Shown here in pieces: positions 28,949 through 39,100 of a stretch of DNA of 64,000 nucleotides. Source of the DNA: Bifidobacterium merycicum DSM 6492. GTDB lineage: Bacteria > Actinomycetota > Actinomycetes > Actinomycetales > Bifidobacteriaceae. Below the pieces are notes generated by a model that ran no database searches, was not told the DNA's origin, and saw only the letters and a list, made by a program, of their open reading frames with translations. Each line of letters opens with the position of its first letter. Position 1 is the stretch's first letter. Both the position numbers and the translations under genes were made by a program. Location of the stretch: assembly GCF_900129045.1 (NCBI RefSeq), contig NZ_FQTX01000001.1, positions 558,001 to 622,000 on the forward strand, read 5' to 3'.

Positions 28949-28966
28949 TAGTCTGAGAATGGACTA
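28949..28966. promoter_or_regulatory. MarR operator 1
   Basis: TAGTCTGAGAATGGACTA is an 18-bp dyad (TAGTC-N8-GACTA) lying 12 bases upstream of the MarR gene start codon, overlapping the leader. Confidence 0.75.
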
Positions 28967-28969
28967 ATA

Positions 28970-28987
28970 TAGTCCGAGAACAGACTA
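28970..28987. promoter_or_regulatory. MarR operator 2
   Basis: TAGTCCGAGAACAGACTA repeats the same TAGTC-N8-GACTA dyad exactly 21 bases, two helical turns, from operator 1. It could bind a second dimer on the same DNA face. Confidence 0.75.
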
Positions 28988-29225
28988 AACAATGGTGTGG
29001 CCAAAGAGGGGATGGCTCTGGGCGAGGGGGAGTGACGGGAACGATGATATGGAGAACGGCTCATTGCGAATCGACGTCGTTCCCTCGTGAGAAAGGGTCT
29101 TGACTTTTCCCGGTATTCGTTATATGGACATGATAATGTTCATGACACAAGGGGGCGGTATTCTAATCCACGCATTAAAGAACCGCAAGACTGTTCTTGC
29201 CCAAAAAACAATGAAGGTGGTTTCG

Positions 29226-32200
29226 GTGACTTTCCACGCCCCGTTAGATCTAACGATCCATGATTCCCAAGGTATGTACGATCCTGGAGCTGAGCATGAC
29301 GCTTGCGGCGTGGGTATGGTCACCACCCTCAACAAGCGCCCGGAACGCAAGATCGTCGACGACGCCATCGAAGTGCTCGTCAACCTCAACCATCGTGGCG
29401 CGGTGGGCGCCGAGGAGAACACCGGCGACGGCGCCGGCATCCTCATGAGCATGCCCGACGAGCTCATGCGCGCGACCATCGACGCTGAACTGCCCGAGGA
29501 AGGGCATTACGCCGCGGGCATCGCATTCCTCGACCGTGACATCGCGACCTCCGGCCAGCAGGAACAGGCCATCGCCCGCATCGTGAGCGAAGAGGGCCTG
29601 GAGACGCTCGCCTGGCGCGTGGTGCCGACCAATCCCGACGGTCTGGGCCTGCAGGCGCTGGCCAGCATGCCGTCCTTCAAGACGCTTGTCGTGGCCGATC
29701 CGGAAGGCAAGCTCGCGGGCGTGGAACTCGACCGCAAGACCTTCCGCATCCGCAAGCGCGTGGAGCATGAGGTGGGCATCTACTTCGCCTCGCTGTCCGC
29801 GCGTACCATCACCTACAAGGGCATGCTCACCACCATGCAGCTCAAGCCCTTCTTCCTCGATCTTTCCGACGAACGCATGAAGGCCAAGGTCGCCATCGTG
29901 CACTCCCGCTTCTCCACCAACACCTTCCCGAGCTGGCCGCTGGCGCAGCCGTTCCGCCTGCTGGCGCACAACGGCGAGATCAACACCATCCAGGGCAACC
30001 GCAACTGGCTGTCCGCGCGTGAAGGCCGACTGAGCAGCGAACTGCTCGGCGAATTCGAGCCGCTGCTGCCGATCACCACACCCGGCTACTCCGATTCCGG
30101 TACTTTCGACGAATGCCTCGAACTGCTGCACCTCGCCGGCAGATCCCTGCCGCATGCCGTGTGCATGATGCTTCCCCCCGCGTGGGAGAAGAACGATCAG
30201 CTCGATCCGGACGTCAAGGCGTTCTACGAGTACAACAACACGCTCATCGAACCGTGGGACGGCCCCGCGCACATCGTGTTCACCGACGGTACCCAGGTCG
30301 GCGCCCTGCTGGACCGCAACGGTTTCCGCCCCGGCCGCTGGCAGCTCACCGACGACGGCTACGTCGTGCTGGCCTCCGAAGCTGGCGTGCTGCCCGAGAT
30401 CGCGGACGAGCACATCGTCTCCAAGGGCCGCTTGGAACCGGGCAAGATGTTCCTGGTCGACACCGATGAAGGCCGCATCATCCCCGACGAGGAGATCAAG
30501 AAGAACCTCGCCTCCCAGCACCCGTACCGCAAGTGGGTCGAAGGCAACACCATCGAGATGAGCCAGCTGCCCAAGCGCGAGCACGTGAACCACTCCGGCC
30601 AGTCCGTGCAGCGCCGCCAGCGTGCGTTCGGCTACACCGAGGAGGACCTCAAGCTGCTGCTCACCCCCATGGCCAACACCGGCAAGGAGCCGCTGGGATC
30701 CATGGGCAACGACGCGCCGCTCGCCGCCCTGTCGTCCCGCAGCCGCATGCTGTTCGACTACTTCACCCAGAAGTTCGCGCAGGTCACGAACCCGCCGCTG
30801 GACTGGGAGCGCGAGAAGATCGTCACCTGCCTCGAATCCGCCATCGGACCGGAGCCGAACCTGCTGTCCGACAGCGAACTGCACGCCAAGAAGATCCTGA
30901 TTCCGCTGCCCGTGCTCAACTCGGATGAGATGGCGCAGCTCAAGCGCCTGGACAAGGCCAAGCTGCTCGGCGGCTACTACAAGCCGTACGTGGTCAAGGG
31001 CCTGTATCAGGTCGCAGGCGGCGGCAAGGCGCTGAAGGAACGTCTGGACGAGATCTTCGTCGAAATCGACGAAGCCATCGCCGCGGGCAAGAATTTCCTC
31101 GTGCTTTCCGATCGTGATTCCAACCATACGTGGGGCCCGATCCCGTCTCTGCTGCTCACCTCCGCCGTACAGCACCACCTGCTGCGCCGCCATACGCGTA
31201 CGCAGATCTCCATGGTCGTGGAGGCCGGCGATGTGCGCGAAATCCACCATGTCGCGCTGCTCATCGCCTACGGCGCCGCCGCGGTGAACCCGTATCTGGC
31301 GTTCGAATCCGTCGAGGACCTGGCCCGTCGCGGCTACCTCAACGTGGATGCCGAAACCGCCGTGAGCAACCTCACCAAGGCGCTGTCCACCGGCGTGCTC
31401 AAGATCATGGCCAAGATGGGCGTCTCCACCATCATGAGCTACCGTGGCGCCCAGCTGTTCGAAGCCGTCGGCCTTGACAAGAGCGTCATCGACGAATACT
31501 TCACCGGCACCACCTCCCGTGTGGGCGGCGTCGGCCTCGACGAGCTCGCCGAGGAGGTCGCCACCCGTCACCGCGTGGCCTATCCGAACCAGTGGACCGC
31601 GACCCCGCATCGCAACCTCCGCACCGGAGGCGACTACAAGTGGCGTCGCACCGGCGAGGATCATCTCAACGATCCGGAGGCCATCTTCCTGCTGCAGCAG
31701 TCGACCCAGCGCGGCGACTACGGCATGTTCAAGAAGTATTCGGACCACATCAACGACACGTCCAACCGTCTGATGACCCTGCGCGGCCTCATGAAGTTCA
31801 AGCAGACCCGCAAGCCGATCGACATCTCCGAAGTCGAACCGGCCAGCGAGATCGTCAAGCGTTTCTCCACGGGTGCCATGAGCTACGGCTCCATCTCCCA
31901 GGAGGCGCATGAGACGCTCGCCATCGCCATGAACAAGATCGGCGCACGTTCCAACTCCGGCGAGGGCGGCGAATCCGAGGACCGCATCAATGATCCGCTG
32001 CGCTACAGCAAGATCAAGCAGATCGCATCCGCCCGCTTCGGCGTCACCAGCGATTACCTGGTCCACGCCACCGACCTGCAGATCAAGCTCGCCCAGGGCG
32101 CCAAGCCCGGTGAGGGTGGCCATCTGCCCGGCGCCAAGGTCCCACCGTGGATCGCCAAGGTGCGTCACGCCACTCCTGGCGTCGAACTCATCTCCCCGCC

Positions 32201-33797
32201 GCCTCACCACGACATCTACTCCATCGAGGATCTGAAGCAGCTCATCAACGACGCGAAGATGGCCAACCCGAAGGCCCGCGTGCACGTCAAGCTCGTCTCC
32301 GAGTTCGGCGTCGGCACCATCGCCGCAGGCGTGGCCAAGTGCCATGCTGACGTGGTGCTGATCTCCGGCTACGACGGCGGCACCGGCGCAGCTCCGCTCA
32401 ACGCCATCAAGCATGCCGGCACCCCGTGGGAGATCGGCCTGTCCGAAACCCAGCAGACGCTGGTACTTAACGGCCTGCGCTCCCGCATCACCGTGCAGTG
32501 CGACGGCGAGCTCAAGACCGGTCGCGACGTCGTGATCGCGGCGCTGCTCGGCGCCGAGGAGTTCGGCTTCGCCACCGCGGCGCTGATTGTCGAAGGCTGC
32601 GTCATGATGCGCGCCTGCCAGAAGAACACCTGCCCGCAGGGCATCGCCACCCAGGATCCGGAACTGCGCGCACGGTTCAAGGGCAAGCCCGAACACGTGA
32701 TCAACTTCTTCATGTTCATCGCCGAAGAGGTCCGCGAACTGCTCGCCCAGCTCGGTTTCCGCACGCTTGAGGAGGCTGTCGGCCACGTCGAATGCCTCGA
32801 CCAGAACGACGCGATCAAGCGCTGGAAGTCCGATGGCATCGACCTGAGCAACGTGCTCATGCAGCTCGGCCCGGTTCCGGGAACGATCCTGCACAAGACG
32901 ATCGATCAGAACCATGAGCTTGACAAGGCGCTGGACAACAAGCTGATCGAAATCGCGCAGCCGGCCCTCGAGAACAAGGAGCCCGTGCGTATCGACATGC
33001 CGATCCGCAACGTGAACCGTACGCTCGGCACCATGGTCGGTTACGAGATCACCAAGCGTTACGGCGAGGAAGGCCTGCCCGACGACACCATCGACATGAC
33101 CTTCCACGGTTCCGGCGGCCAGTCCATCGGCGCGTTCATTCCGCGCGGCGAGACCATGCGCATCTACGGCGAAGTCAACGATTACGCAGGCAAGGGCCTG
33201 TCCGGCGGCCGCATGATCGTGCGCCCCGAATCCGGCATCACCTTTGATCCGCACACCAACGTGATCGCGGGCAACGTGACCGGCTTCGGCGCCACCTCCG
33301 GCCAGATGTTCGTCGCCGGCCGTGCGGGCGAACGCTTCGGCGTGCGCAACGGCGGCGCGACCTTCGTGGTCGAAGGCGTCGGCGATCACGGTTGCGAGTA
33401 CATGACCGGCGGCACCGTGGTCATCCTCGGTTCCACCGGGCGCAACCTCGGCGCTGGCTTCTCCGGCGGCAACGTCTACGTGCTCGACCTCGACATGGAC
33501 AAGGTCAACCCGGATGCGGCGAAGAACGGCGCCCTGCTGTTCGAACCGCTCGACGGCGAATCCGACAAGCTGGTGCATAGCCTGGTCAAGCAGCACGCCG
33601 AGGAGACCGGTTCCGCGTTCGCGGCCGACCTGCTCGCCGACTGGGCGAACGCGTCCAAGCGGTTCACCCGCATCGTACCGAAGCACTTCCTCGCCATGCA
33701 GAAGGCGATGAAGGACGCCGAGGAGAAGGACATTGATTTCAATACGCCCGGCGTCTGGGAACAGGTGTACGAGCAGGTTATGGAAGGAGCGCGCTGA
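29226..33797 (+). CDS. gltB: Glutamate synthase (NADPH) large subunit
   Basis: A protein of about 1,523 residues that converts glutamine and 2-oxoglutarate to two glutamates. After a short propeptide, HDACGVGMV supplies the N-terminal glutaminase Cys, about residue 27. The central and FMN domains hold SGEGGESEDR, KPGEGGHLPGAKV and SGYDGGTGAAP. CQKNTCPQGIATQDP gives the 3Fe-4S cysteines. The C-terminal GXGXG beta-helix domain holds GAFIPRGETMRIYGEVNDYAGKG. The frame is open to 29100; I chose the GTG at 29226, after AAGGTGG, because it leaves a normal propeptide. It is followed after one base by gltD. Confidence 0.95.
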   Translation: MTFHAPLDLTIHDSQGMYDPGAEHDACGVGMVTTLNKRPERKIVDDAIEVLVNLNHRGAVGAEENTGDGAGILMSMPDELMRATIDAELPEEGHYAAGIAFLDRDIATSGQQEQAIARIVSEEGLETLAWRVVPTNPDGLGLQALASMPSFKTLVVADPEGKLAGVELDRKTFRIRKRVEHEVGIYFASLSARTITYKGMLTTMQLKPFFLDLSDERMKAKVAIVHSRFSTNTFPSWPLAQPFRLLAHNGEINTIQGNRNWLSAREGRLSSELLGEFEPLLPITTPGYSDSGTFDECLELLHLAGRSLPHAVCMMLPPAWEKNDQLDPDVKAFYEYNNTLIEPWDGPAHIVFTDGTQVGALLDRNGFRPGRWQLTDDGYVVLASEAGVLPEIADEHIVSKGRLEPGKMFLVDTDEGRIIPDEEIKKNLASQHPYRKWVEGNTIEMSQLPKREHVNHSGQSVQRRQRAFGYTEEDLKLLLTPMANTGKEPLGSMGNDAPLAALSSRSRMLFDYFTQKFAQVTNPPLDWEREKIVTCLESAIGPEPNLLSDSELHAKKILIPLPVLNSDEMAQLKRLDKAKLLGGYYKPYVVKGLYQVAGGGKALKERLDEIFVEIDEAIAAGKNFLVLSDRDSNHTWGPIPSLLLTSAVQHHLLRRHTRTQISMVVEAGDVREIHHVALLIAYGAAAVNPYLAFESVEDLARRGYLNVDAETAVSNLTKALSTGVLKIMAKMGVSTIMSYRGAQLFEAVGLDKSVIDEYFTGTTSRVGGVGLDELAEEVATRHRVAYPNQWTATPHRNLRTGGDYKWRRTGEDHLNDPEAIFLLQQSTQRGDYGMFKKYSDHINDTSNRLMTLRGLMKFKQTRKPIDISEVEPASEIVKRFSTGAMSYGSISQEAHETLAIAMNKIGARSNSGEGGESEDRINDPLRYSKIKQIASARFGVTSDYLVHATDLQIKLAQGAKPGEGGHLPGAKVPPWIAKVRHATPGVELISPPPHHDIYSIEDLKQLINDAKMANPKARVHVKLVSEFGVGTIAAGVAKCHADVVLISGYDGGTGAAPLNAIKHAGTPWEIGLSETQQTLVLNGLRSRITVQCDGELKTGRDVVIAALLGAEEFGFATAALIVEGCVMMRACQKNTCPQGIATQDPELRARFKGKPEHVINFFMFIAEEVRELLAQLGFRTLEEAVGHVECLDQNDAIKRWKSDGIDLSNVLMQLGPVPGTILHKTIDQNHELDKALDNKLIEIAQPALENKEPVRIDMPIRNVNRTLGTMVGYEITKRYGEEGLPDDTIDMTFHGSGGQSIGAFIPRGETMRIYGEVNDYAGKGLSGGRMIVRPESGITFDPHTNVIAGNVTGFGATSGQMFVAGRAGERFGVRNGGATFVVEGVGDHGCEYMTGGTVVILGSTGRNLGAGFSGGNVYVLDLDMDKVNPDAAKNGALLFEPLDGESDKLVHSLVKQHAEETGSAFAADLLADWANASKRFTRIVPKHFLAMQKAMKDAEEKDIDFNTPGVWEQVYEQVMEGAR

Positions 33798-33798
33798 C

Positions 33799-35346
33799 AT
33801 GGGAGATCCTCGTGGATTCCTGAAGGTCCGTACCCGTCGCGAACTGGCCGAACGCCCCGTTGAGGAGCGAATCAAGGATTGGTTCGACGTCCACGCCGAA
33901 TCCGGCCTGCAGCCTTGGACCACCGAACAGGCCGCACGCTGCATGGATTGCGGCACCCCGTTCTGCATGAACGGCTGCCCGCTGGGCAACATCATCCCCG
34001 AATTCAACGATCTGGTCCGCCAGGAGAAGTGGGAGGACGCGTACAACCGTCTGTCCGAAACCAACAACTTCCCCGAGGTCACGGGCCGTATCTGCCCCGC
34101 GCTGTGCGAGGCCGCCTGCGTGCTGGGCATCCACCAGCCGCCGACCATGATCAAGAACGACGAGTGCACGATCATCGATCAGGCATGGAACCTGGATTAC
34201 GTCAAGCCGCTGCCGCCGCAGCGTCTGACCGACCAGACCGTGGCCGTGGTCGGTTCCGGCCCCTCCGGCCTCGCCTGCGCCCAGCAGCTCACCCGCGCCG
34301 GCCACACCGTGGTCGTGTACGAGCGTGACGACGCCATCGGCGGTCTGATGCGTTACGGCATCCCGAACTTCAAGCTCGACAAGCGACTGCTGGACCGTCG
34401 TGTGGAGCAGATGGAGGCCGAAGGCACCGTGTTCCGCACCGGCGTGGAGATCGGCAAGGACATCTCCTGGGATGATCTGCGTTCCCGCTATGATGCCGTG
34501 GTTGTGGCCATCGGCTCCACCGTGCCGCGCGACATGAAGCTTCCCGGCCGCGAGCTCGAAGGCATCCATTTCGCCATGGAGTTCCTGCCCGACGCCACCC
34601 GTCGCGTGTACGGCGTCAAGCCGGTGCACGATATCACCGCCAAGGACAAGCACGTCGTCATCATCGGCGGCGGCGACACCGGTTCCGACTGCCTCGGCAC
34701 TTCCATCCGCCAAGGCGCGAAGGACGTCACCGTGCTGCAGATCATGCCGCAGGAGCCGAACGAGCGTCCCGACAACCAGCCGTGGCCGACCTTCGCCCGT
34801 CTCTACCAGAAGACCTCCTCCATGGAGGAAGGTTTCGAGACGGGACGCGCCGAATACGTCTACAACACCGATTCGGTGAACTTTGTCGGCTCCGAGGAGG
34901 ATCAGGCCAAGGTCACGATCGAGAACTCCACCGCCACCGAAGGCTTCGTCGCCGACGAGAACGGCCATGTGACCGGTCTCAAGGTCGTGAACGTCGCCCC
35001 TGGCGAGAACGGTCCGTTCACCCGCCGGCCCGGTACCGAGCGCGTGATCCCCGCCGATCTGGTGCTCATCTCCGTGGGTTTCTTGCACCCGGACACCACC
35101 ACGCTGGTCGACCAGCTGCCCGTCGAACTCGACGGTCGCGGCAACGTGGCCCGCAACGACGCTTTCGCCACCTCGCAGGATGGTGTGTTCGCCTGTGGTG
35201 ATGCCGGTCGCGGCCAGAGCCTCGTGGTCTGGGCCATCGCCGAAGGCCGTTCCTGCGCCGCGGCGGTCGACGAGTACCTGACCGGAGCCACCGAACTGCA
35301 GGCGCCCATCGTCGCTTCCAAGCGTCCGATGATGCTGCCTCGCTGA
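33799..35346 (+). CDS. gltD: Glutamate synthase (NADPH) small subunit
   Basis: A 515-residue FAD/NADPH subunit that feeds electrons to GltB. Two Fe-S cysteine groups appear near residues 45-115 (CMDCGTPFCMNGCPLGN, then GRICPALCEAACVLG). VVGSGPSGLACAQQL is the FAD Rossmann loop, IIGGGDTGSDCLG the NADPH loop, and GVFACGDAGRGQSLVVWAI the C-terminal FAD motif. GAAGGAGCG precedes the start and only one base separates it from the gltB stop. Confidence 0.97.
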   Translation: MGDPRGFLKVRTRRELAERPVEERIKDWFDVHAESGLQPWTTEQAARCMDCGTPFCMNGCPLGNIIPEFNDLVRQEKWEDAYNRLSETNNFPEVTGRICPALCEAACVLGIHQPPTMIKNDECTIIDQAWNLDYVKPLPPQRLTDQTVAVVGSGPSGLACAQQLTRAGHTVVVYERDDAIGGLMRYGIPNFKLDKRLLDRRVEQMEAEGTVFRTGVEIGKDISWDDLRSRYDAVVVAIGSTVPRDMKLPGRELEGIHFAMEFLPDATRRVYGVKPVHDITAKDKHVVIIGGGDTGSDCLGTSIRQGAKDVTVLQIMPQEPNERPDNQPWPTFARLYQKTSSMEEGFETGRAEYVYNTDSVNFVGSEEDQAKVTIENSTATEGFVADENGHVTGLKVVNVAPGENGPFTRRPGTERVIPADLVLISVGFLHPDTTTLVDQLPVELDGRGNVARNDAFATSQDGVFACGDAGRGQSLVVWAIAEGRSCAAAVDEYLTGATELQAPIVASKRPMMLPR

Positions 35347-35558
35347 CCAGCGTTCCGCCGATAATACGGGTGTAATACGGGCGGTCGTGCGATTCCCTGC
35401 CGATGCGGGGGTTGCGCGGCCGCCCGATTGCTATGTGAAAACCGCCGTGCGAAGCGGGAATCGGAACGAAAAACGACCGAATCCCGCGCCGTGACCGGGA
35501 AAAACGACCGGCATGCAGTAAAGTGACATGCAGCGATACGTAACAAAGGAGTGTTTCA

Positions 35559-36020
35559 ATGCCCAATCGTGCAGAACGTCGCGCCAAGGCCAAAGCCGAC
35601 CGCAGGGGAGTGCCCTCCCAGTACGACCAGACCCGTGGGCGCGGGCGTGCGGGAATGATCGACGAATACCAGTTGCAGGAGAAGTCCCGCAGACTGCAGG
35701 AGGGGACCGACGGCCCCTGGAAGCCCACCGCACACACCATCACGGAGCAGGAGAGCCTGCTGACCACGAACCCCGATTACACGAATCCGAAGATGTTCAA
35801 GGCCCCGCATTCCGTACGCCAGTGGTTCCGCGTGGTCAGCTGGGTGCTGATCGCCCTGTCCATCATCGGCTTCTTCGTGGTGATGTGGCTGCCGAGCCAC
35901 CCCATGTGGCTGATCGCCACCGTATCCGGCGTGTTCATCGTGGGCGTGCTGAGCCTGTTCTTCACAGCCGGCAACTACAAGCACAATCCGAATCTCGACG
36001 AAAACGGCACCGCGGTCTGA
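35559..36020 (+). CDS. Small two-helix membrane protein, function unknown
   Basis: A 153-residue protein. The first 85 residues are charged and Arg/Lys-rich (NRAERRAKAKADRRG at the N-terminus). Two hydrophobic helices follow (about 92-112 VVSWVLIALSIIGFFVVMWL, and 118-138), with a short polar tail. AAAGGAG precedes the ATG. I do not recognise the family. The cytoplasmic basic N-terminus and hairpin-like membrane part suggest an inner-membrane accessory protein. It stands alone between gltD and the helicase. Confidence 0.8.
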   Translation: MPNRAERRAKAKADRRGVPSQYDQTRGRGRAGMIDEYQLQEKSRRLQEGTDGPWKPTAHTITEQESLLTTNPDYTNPKMFKAPHSVRQWFRVVSWVLIALSIIGFFVVMWLPSHPMWLIATVSGVFIVGVLSLFFTAGNYKHNPNLDENGTAV

Positions 36021-36181
36021 CGGCGGTCGACCGTATGCCGTGTATGGCGTAACGGGGATGCGGACGGGACAAACCGTCATTCGCATTCCCGTTTTCGTAT
36101 ATGCCCCGGGCATAGGGGGAGCACGGGCGGCTGATATGGTTGGACGGGGAAACGGTTCGCCGGGTAAGAGAGGTTAACGGG

Positions 36182-39100
36182 GTGGCAGACGATTCACTGA
36201 AATGGCTTGGCGATGAGATCCGCAGCGAATGCGGCGAGGGGATGCTGCAGCGCGCGCAACGGATCGTGTGGTATGAGCAGGACCGGATAATGGGGGCGCA
36301 ATGTCTGGATTCGTCGGACGGTGACGGCACCCGCATCACCCTGACCGCCCGTATGCGAGCCGCGTCGACATCGGCCGGCACCTATACCGTGCAGGCGACC
36401 ATCGACCTCGGCGACGAACTGCTCCTGTCACGGTATTGCAGTTGCCCGGCGTTCGGGAAAACCGATGCGGGCGGATACCGGAGCATGGCCGGGTACCGTG
36501 ATTTCGACACGGACGATTACGGGGATGGCGGCGCGTGCGGCTCATACGGCTCGTATGGGGATTACGACGACTACGACGATTCCGGGTATGAAAGCTACGG
36601 CACGGGTGGTTCGACGTTCGGCCATGTTCCCAATGACGATGAGCGGGGCGTCACACCCGCACACTGGTCCGGAAGCCTGACCGCGAACGCGCGCTATACC
36701 GGGGTCTGCAAGCATGTGGCGGCCATGATCCTGCTGTTCCTCGACAATCCGGACTTGTTCCACGGCTACCATGGGGTGGCCGGTGCGACGCCGCGACGGC
36801 TGGCTGACTATATGCGTCAGCTCGACGGGCGGAACGCCGGAACGGATGAGGATGTTCGCAGTGTTCTTCTCGAACGCATGGACGGGGCGAGACGGCGTCT
36901 CGCCGCCGAACAGGGCAAGCCGCAACCATCGGTCGGCAGGCCGGGCGCAGCAAAACGCGCCGGCACGCCGCCCGCGGTCAGACCGGGAAGCGTGGAACTG
37001 GAACCGACGCTGGTGCTCGGCTACGGGACATGGTCGCTGCAACTGCGCATCACGCATGCCGCGGGCGGGGCGAACGCCTCGTATGTGGTGCGGAACATCG
37101 CGAAGATGGTGGCCGACATCCGATCCGGCGTATACACCAGTTACGGCAGGAAACTCGCTTTCCGTCACTTCCCGGAGATGTTCTCCCCGTTCTCCCGGAG
37201 CCTGATCGATTTCATCGAACGCGCGATCCGATCCCGCAGGATCGCCATGCTGCAGAACCATCAGTACGCATCCGGCGTGATGGTCGACCGCGAATTGTTC
37301 CTCGCCGACTGGGAGGTTTGTGATCTGCTGGACCTGTACCATGAGCTGCCCGCCTCGATCGGCCTGCGATTGGACGGCACGACCGTATCGGGTGAGCAGG
37401 GTGCGCCCATAGTGGAAGGCGGCCCGGATGTCACCTTCCACGCGGAGTACACGCGTCGCATGGCTTCCGGCGGAGTGCGGATCACCGGCGATCGCACGGT
37501 GCTCGCCACCATTGCCGGCCAGCACAGCCGGTACATCCTCGCTTCGAAGGGCGGGCGTTCCCGGCCGGAGCTCCACCGTTGCCCCGCCGCGTTCGCCCCG
37601 GCGCTGCATGCGTTGGAATCATTGTGCACCGGTGAACCGGACGGCGTGTTCGTGCATGAGAACGACTGGCCGATGTTCGCCCGTACCATCCTGCCGGCGC
37701 TGGCGAAGGCCGGCATCGGCTTCGACGTGCCGCAGGAGATCGCGTACATCGCAAACGGCGAATGCGGGCTCGAATTCTACCTGGACCGCGATCTGAACGG
37801 CGTCACCTGCGAAGCCGTGGCCCGATACGGTGATTTCGCGTTCCAGCTCGTTCCCGCGGCGAAGTCGTTGCGCGGCATCATCCATCCGGATTCCACCAGT
37901 CGGGCGTCGCTCGTCAAACGCGACGCGGAACATGAACGGCTCGGCGTGGAACTCGTCGAACAATTGTTCCCCGAACATGACGATCATAGCCTTGCACGCA
38001 TCGACGAACAGGATGAGGATGCCGTTCTGCTGCTGCTCACCGACGGCGTGGACATGCTCCGTTCCATCGGCGAGGTGTTCTCCACCGCCGCGTTCGACGG
38101 CATGCTCAAGGAGAGCGCTCCGACGGTGAAGGTCGGCCTGTCCATCGATTCGAATCTGGTGGAGATCTCACCAATCGCCGACGAGGTGCCGATGAACGAG
38201 GTCGGTTCGCTGCTGGCAAGCTATCGGCGCAGGCGCCGCTACCACAGGCTGCGTGACGGTTCCTTCGTCGACCTGAAAGACGCCGATCTCGATGAACTCG
38301 ACACGGTCGCCGTCGATTTCGGGCTGACCGAACGCCAGCTCAACGAAGGCGGCATCGAATTGCCTGGCTATCAGGCGTTCCTGCTTGACTCTGACGTTTC
38401 CGACACCGAAAAAAGCGCATCGTTCCGCGCATACGTCGACGACGTCAAGGTGATCGACCCGCGGCGCTATGAGGTGCCGCAATCGTTGCGCGGCGTGCTG
38501 CGCCCATACCAGGTCGAGGGATTCCAATGGTTGTCGACGCTGTGCGACAAGGGGTTCGGCGGCATCCTCGCCGACGAGATGGGTTTGGGCAAATCCCTCC
38601 AGACGCTCACCCTGCTCGAATCCCGCAAGGGTAACGGTTGTTCGCTTATCGTCTGCCCGGCGTCGCTGGTGTACAACTGGGCCGCGGAATGCGCGAAGTT
38701 CACGCCCGACCTGCATGTCGAGATCGTCGCGGGGGGCAAGGCCGAACGCCGTCGCGTGCTGGCGACCGTGGCGCGGCCTGCGGATGCCGACGATACAGGG
38801 GAGTCGGGCGGGGCGGGCGATACTGACGAGGCCCGCGCCGCTGATGCGCCGGACATCCTGATCACGTCCTACGATCTGCTGCGCCGTGACATCGACGATT
38901 ACGGGGATTGCGCGTTCGATTGCGTGGCGATCGACGAGGCGCAGTACATCAAGAACCATACGACCAAGGTCGCCAAGGCCGTGAAGCGGCTGCGGGCCGA
39001 GCATCGTTTCGCGCTCACCGGCACGCCGATCGAGAACCGGTTGAGCGAACTGTGGAGCATCTTCGATTTCCTCATGCCGGGATTGCTTGGTTCCTACGCG

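Noticed and set aside
29250..34175. Minus-strand open frame of about 1,640 codons opposite gltB
   Set aside because: gltB is unmistakable on the plus strand. The antisense frame has no motifs and the same compositional signature as other shadows.
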